Positions 41,008 through 45,449 of a DNA stretch of 45,449 nucleotides are shown here, piece after piece. The first letter of the stretch is position 1. Every line of letters starts with the position of its first letter. The notes under the pieces were generated by a model. It was not told where the DNA came from. It did not search any database and worked only from the letters and a program-made list of their open reading frames with translations. The position numbers were made by a program, and so were the translations under genes. Source of the stretch: an uncultured Pseudomonadota bacterium (GTDB lineage Bacteria > Bdellovibrionota_B > Oligoflexia > Oligoflexales > CAIYRB01); NCBI GenBank assembly GCA_903928445.1, contig CAIYRB010000197.1, forward strand, positions 1-45,449, written 5' to 3'.

Positions 41008-43134
41008 ATGACGCAGCAGTGTTGGGGGGAGGCGGTGGGCGGCAAAAAAATTGCGGTGTTGGGCAGCGGTATCGGGTCCTTGAGCGCGGCCTACGAGCTG
41101 ATCAAAGCCAACCCGAGCTATGACATCACGGTTTATCAGATGGGCTGGCGCTCCGGTGGTAAGGGTGCGAGCGGCCGCAACCTAGATCCCGCCTATAGCT
41201 ACCGCATCGAAGAACACGGCCTCCACCTCTGGTCGGGACTCTACGAAAATGCCTTCCGCCTGATGCGCGAGTGCTACAGCGCGCTCGGCCGGCCAGAGGG
41301 TTCTCCCTTAGCGACCGTGGACGACGCCTTCAAACCGCACTCAAGCCTGGTCCTGTTTGAACTCTACAACGGGGAATGGCTGCCCTGGGAGGTCACCGCG
41401 CCGACCAACCCCGAGAGCCCCGGCGCGGCGAATCAAGCGCTGAACTTGAGTCTTTGGGATTATATGGGCGAAGCCGTGCAACTGATTGCCAAACAATTAA
41501 AATTTGCTTGCCCACAGTCGACCCTGCTGCAATGGCTGCTCACCATCCTCGCTGGATGGTCTCTAAGCTGCGCCTTGCTGATCTACCGCGTGCTGCATGG
41601 ACTACATGTCTGGCGCCTGGTCCAATGCGCCCTAATCGGGACAATGAAGGTGGTCATGCACCTGTTCTGGTTGCGCGTGCGCGGCCACCTGGACGACCAT
41701 GCGACGCGCCGCGCCTGGTTGATCGCCAACACCGGCTACGCCCACCTGCACGGAGCCCTCGCCGCGGACGTCATCAACAAGGGCATGGACTATTTAGACG
41801 AGTACGACTACCGCGACTGGTTGAGCCGTTATATCTATCCCGACATGGTGGACGGCAGTTCGCTGACCCTGGCCTCGCCGCTGGTCCAGTTTATCTACGA
41901 CGCCCAGTTCTCCTACCTGGAGGGCGACCTAAAGCGCCCCGACATCGCCGCCGGAGCCTCGCTGCGGACGGTGATCCGCATGGCCTTCACTTGCAAGGGT
42001 GCCCTGTTGTGGCGGATGCAAGCGGCCATGGGCGACACGGTGTTCACGCCCTTGGTCCAGCTCCTGCGACGAAAAGGCGTCAAATTCGCCTACTTTCACC
42101 AGATCAAAGCGCTGCGCCTGAGTCCGGATGGCCTGCAGGTTGCGGCCATCGATGGGGTCGTTCAGGCGGAGCTCAAAGATCCCAGCGCGGGCTACCAGCC
42201 TTGGCTTGCCATCAAGGGCCTCGACTGTTGGCCGAGCGAACCTCTATGGTCGCAACTCGTCGGCGGCGAGCGCTTGCGGCTAGAATCACCGCCCTACGAA
42301 TCCTTTGCCTTCAAAGGCGGTCGGCCGTTCACCTTGGAGGCAGGGCGGGACTTTGATGAGGTCATCTATGGCATGCCGATTGCGACCATTCCACACCTAG
42401 CGGCGGAGCTGCTTGCGGCGAACGAGCGTTGGCGCGGCCTGCTCGAGCATCTGAAAACCGTCCGCACCCAGGCCTTGCAGATCTGGACGAGTGCGGCAAA
42501 GAGCGACCTCGGCGTTCCTGGGGACGATCAACCGCTGCTGGTCACCTACCACCCGACGCCGATGAACACGATGGCCGACATGACCTTTCTTCGCGACCGC
42601 GAGGCATGGCCGGTTGCGCCGGGACGCGCCCCAGTCAGTCAATTTTACTTTTGTGGGCCGCTGGCCGAACCGCCTGGTGCCGCTAACGGGTCGCTTGCAG
42701 ACCAACAGCAACAAGAGCATCAGGTCCTGGTCAATGCCCAAGAGCTCCTCGGCAAGCTAGCCTCGCCATTGTTTCCAACCGGCACAGTCCCCGCGCGGAC
42801 CCCAGGAGCTGCCTTTGACTGGCGCCTCCTGATCGACAACCGCCCCGCCGCAGCCGCCGGCGAGGAGCGGCTCAAGGCGCAGTACCTCCGCGCCAATATC
42901 AGCCCAGCCGAACGCTTCACCCTCAGCAACAGCGGCAGCAGCAAATACCGCATCAAACCCGGCGACTCCGGCTTTAGCAACCTAAAGCTCGCCGGCGACT
43001 GGACCGACAACAGCTTCAATATCGCCAACATCGAAGCCACCGTGATGTCGGGTATGCTGTGCGCTCAGGCGATCGCCGGAGTCCCCACGAATGACGCGAT
43101 CATCGGTTATGGTTTTGGCGCCAAGCCGAGTTGA
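41008..43134 (+). CDS. FAD-dependent oxidoreductase, phytoene-desaturase/amine-oxidase-like
   Basis: 708 residues. A Rossmann motif for FAD or NAD binding is at 14-31 (KIAVLGSGIGSLSAAYEL), with RSGGKGASGRN after it. The C-terminal flavin-binding end is GDWTDNSFNIANIEATVMSGM, given here as the parts GDWTDNS and IEATVMSG, typical of carotenoid desaturases and amine oxidases. It is about 200 residues longer than usual carotenoid desaturases. Part of the extra length is a hydrophobic insert at about 173-225, which suggests membrane attachment. ATG 41008 has no ribosome site; GTG 41035 has GGGGGGAGG directly before it and is a possible alternative. Its substrate is unknown; location next to the cyclase-like gene points to an isoprenoid. 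Confidence 0.8.
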   Translation: MTQQCWGEAVGGKKIAVLGSGIGSLSAAYELIKANPSYDITVYQMGWRSGGKGASGRNLDPAYSYRIEEHGLHLWSGLYENAFRLMRECYSALGRPEGSPLATVDDAFKPHSSLVLFELYNGEWLPWEVTAPTNPESPGAANQALNLSLWDYMGEAVQLIAKQLKFACPQSTLLQWLLTILAGWSLSCALLIYRVLHGLHVWRLVQCALIGTMKVVMHLFWLRVRGHLDDHATRRAWLIANTGYAHLHGALAADVINKGMDYLDEYDYRDWLSRYIYPDMVDGSSLTLASPLVQFIYDAQFSYLEGDLKRPDIAAGASLRTVIRMAFTCKGALLWRMQAAMGDTVFTPLVQLLRRKGVKFAYFHQIKALRLSPDGLQVAAIDGVVQAELKDPSAGYQPWLAIKGLDCWPSEPLWSQLVGGERLRLESPPYESFAFKGGRPFTLEAGRDFDEVIYGMPIATIPHLAAELLAANERWRGLLEHLKTVRTQALQIWTSAAKSDLGVPGDDQPLLVTYHPTPMNTMADMTFLRDREAWPVAPGRAPVSQFYFCGPLAEPPGAANGSLADQQQQEHQVLVNAQELLGKLASPLFPTGTVPARTPGAAFDWRLLIDNRPAAAAGEERLKAQYLRANISPAERFTLSNSGSSKYRIKPGDSGFSNLKLAGDWTDNSFNIANIEATVMSGMLCAQAIAGVPTNDAIIGYGFGAKPS

Positions 43135-43191
43135 TTGGGGTGATTGGCTGGATGGCCAAGAAAAATCCTAAGAAAACTTCAGGACCAGCCC

Positions 43192-43219
43192 TTGACAATT
43201 TGGGGGGGCGGATTACATT
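43192..43219 (+). promoter_or_regulatory. Promoter of groES-groEL
   Basis: TTGACA at 43192-43197 is a perfect -35. After 16 bases comes TACATT at 43214-43219 (four of six to the -10 consensus). The preceding CCC recalls a sigma32 -35 (CCCTTGA), but no CCCCAT-type -10 follows. The start of transcription would be about 43226, giving a leader of about 120 bases. Confidence 0.5.
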
Positions 43220-43257
43220 CGCACTGCTCTTACTTAATTAAGCATTCTCGTGGAATT

Positions 43258-43273
43258 TTTGGGCATGCCCAAA
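43258..43273. promoter_or_regulatory. 16-bp perfect palindrome in the groES leader
   Basis: TTTGGGCATGCCCAAA is a perfect palindrome about 30-45 bases after the expected transcription start. A 10-bp palindrome, CTTAATTAAG, lies at 43233-43242. No CIRCE element (TTAGCACTC with GAGTGCTAA) is visible, so a different repressor or an RNA-level control may use this site. Confidence 0.45.
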
Positions 43274-43345
43274 TAAGCGAGACGGCTAATTAGTTTTTAA
43301 GCGTGTGTTTTATGTCCGTTTAACGTTTTTTTTGGAGGTATTGCG

Positions 43346-43633
43346 ATGAAGATCCGGCCCCTGCAAGATCGCATCCTTGTCAAGCGTCTGCAAAGCGAAG
43401 AGAAAACTGCCAGTGGCATCATCATTCCAGACAACGCGAAGGAAAAGCCCCAAGAGGCTGAAGTCATCGCCGTTGGTGCTGGTAAAGTCCTCGACGACGG
43501 CAAGCTGCGCAAGCCCGACGTCAAGGTTGGCGACCGCGTCTTGTTCAGCAAGTACGCTGGCTCCGAAGTCAAAATCGACGGTCACGAGCACCTGATCTTG
43601 CGCGAAGATGATCTCCTCGGCGTCTTGGTCTAA
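43346..43633 (+). CDS. groES: Co-chaperonin GroES
   Basis: 95 residues, the normal length. Forms the heptameric lid of the GroEL cage. Typical features: [15 protein letters not shown] start, mobile loop around residues 20-30 (TASGIIIPD), and [21 protein letters not shown] end. GGAGG lies 9 bases before the ATG. groEL follows after 66 bases. Confidence 0.98.
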   Translation: MKIRPLQDRILVKRLQSEEKTASGIIIPDNAKEKPQEAEVIAVGAGKVLDDGKLRKPDVKVGDRVLFSKYAGSEVKIDGHEHLILREDDLLGVLV

Positions 43634-43678
43634 TCTCAGACTTCTGTGACTTCTGTAAAAAACAACTTCTAGCTTTAA

Positions 43679-45361
<1,683 letters not shown>

Positions 45362-45370
45362 GAATCTCCC

Positions 45371-45405
45371 TGATGTTTCGGGTGGTTACGTCGCTCGAAA
45401 CATCA
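45371..45405 (+). terminator. Stem-loop after groEL
   Basis: TGATGTTTCG (45371-45380) pairs perfectly with CGAAACATCA (45396-45405) around 15 bases. A second imperfect hairpin with two TGGGCCA copies follows to about 45430. There is no clear T-run, so this is a probable rather than certain terminator. Confidence 0.55.
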
Positions 45406-45449
45406 ACTGGGCCATTTTAGTGGGCCAGACCATCAGGCCTATGCGTCTA

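Noticed and set aside
41376..42356. 326-residue frame inside the FAD enzyme gene
   Set aside because: Shadow frame: Arg/Pro/His-rich with no motif and no ribosome site, while the main frame has flavin motifs at both ends.
43135..43345. CIRCE element upstream of groES
   Set aside because: Neither TTAGCACTC nor GAGTGCTAA, nor a close variant pair at 9-base spacing, is visible.

Overview
The window looks like chromosomal DNA of a free-living Gram-negative bacterium from the former Deltaproteobacteria (Myxococcota, Bdellovibrionota or Oligoflexia). Base composition is moderately GC-rich and genes are densely packed. This placement is an inference. It rests on an elongation factor G of the mitochondrial EF-G1/spdEFG1 type, a complete Bat operon, a Ser/Thr-kinase/histidine-kinase hybrid, many lipoproteins and an OmpA-family protein. 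No rRNA, tRNA, CRISPR array, insertion sequence or prophage was seen.

Region 1 (1-6100): a partial membrane protein is divergent from fusA, which ends in a strong terminator. A stand-alone BLUF blue-light sensor, an OsmC-type protein, an exported protein of unknown function and an RluA-type pseudouridine synthase follow. The 501-base gap before the pseudouridine synthase holds a 15-bp long-range helix that may close a structured RNA. Region 2 (6200-10600): a small accessory block with a Phd/PIN toxin-antitoxin pair, a fused PD-(D/E)XK nuclease and Rad3/DinG-like Fe-S helicase, a small serine recombinase, and a free-standing His-rich SEC-C peptide. Region 3 (10700-13600): a one-haem cytochrome c lipoprotein, a CAP-domain lipoprotein and a Tat-exported tyrosinase. 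Region 4 (13770-22155): a DUF4442 protein with ettA, an OmpA-family protein, a seven-module Ig-like lipoprotein, a lipoprotein with a PEGA-like start and a small hypothetical gene.

Region 5 (31072 down to 22176, minus strand) is a tightly coupled Bat operon: moxR, DUF58, DUF4381-like, batA, a batB-batC fusion, batD, batE and finally pyrE. The MoxR ATPase, the two VWA proteins and the TPR/SH3 proteins probably form one envelope-associated complex.

Region 6 (43134 down to 32121) is the most unusual part. An operon joined by two ATGA stop/start overlaps encodes (i) a membrane protein with two lycopene-cyclase-like repeats fused to an acetoacetate-decarboxylase-like domain, (ii) a giant Ser/Thr kinase, AAA, GAF and histidine kinase protein, and (iii) a receiver-histidine kinase. 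A 708-residue FAD-dependent, phytoene-desaturase-like enzyme is transcribed divergently from a 93-base shared control region. I infer a carotenoid- or terpenoid-like membrane lipid pathway with its own signalling module. The window ends with groES-groEL, whose leader has a 16-bp perfect palindrome and no recognisable CIRCE element.
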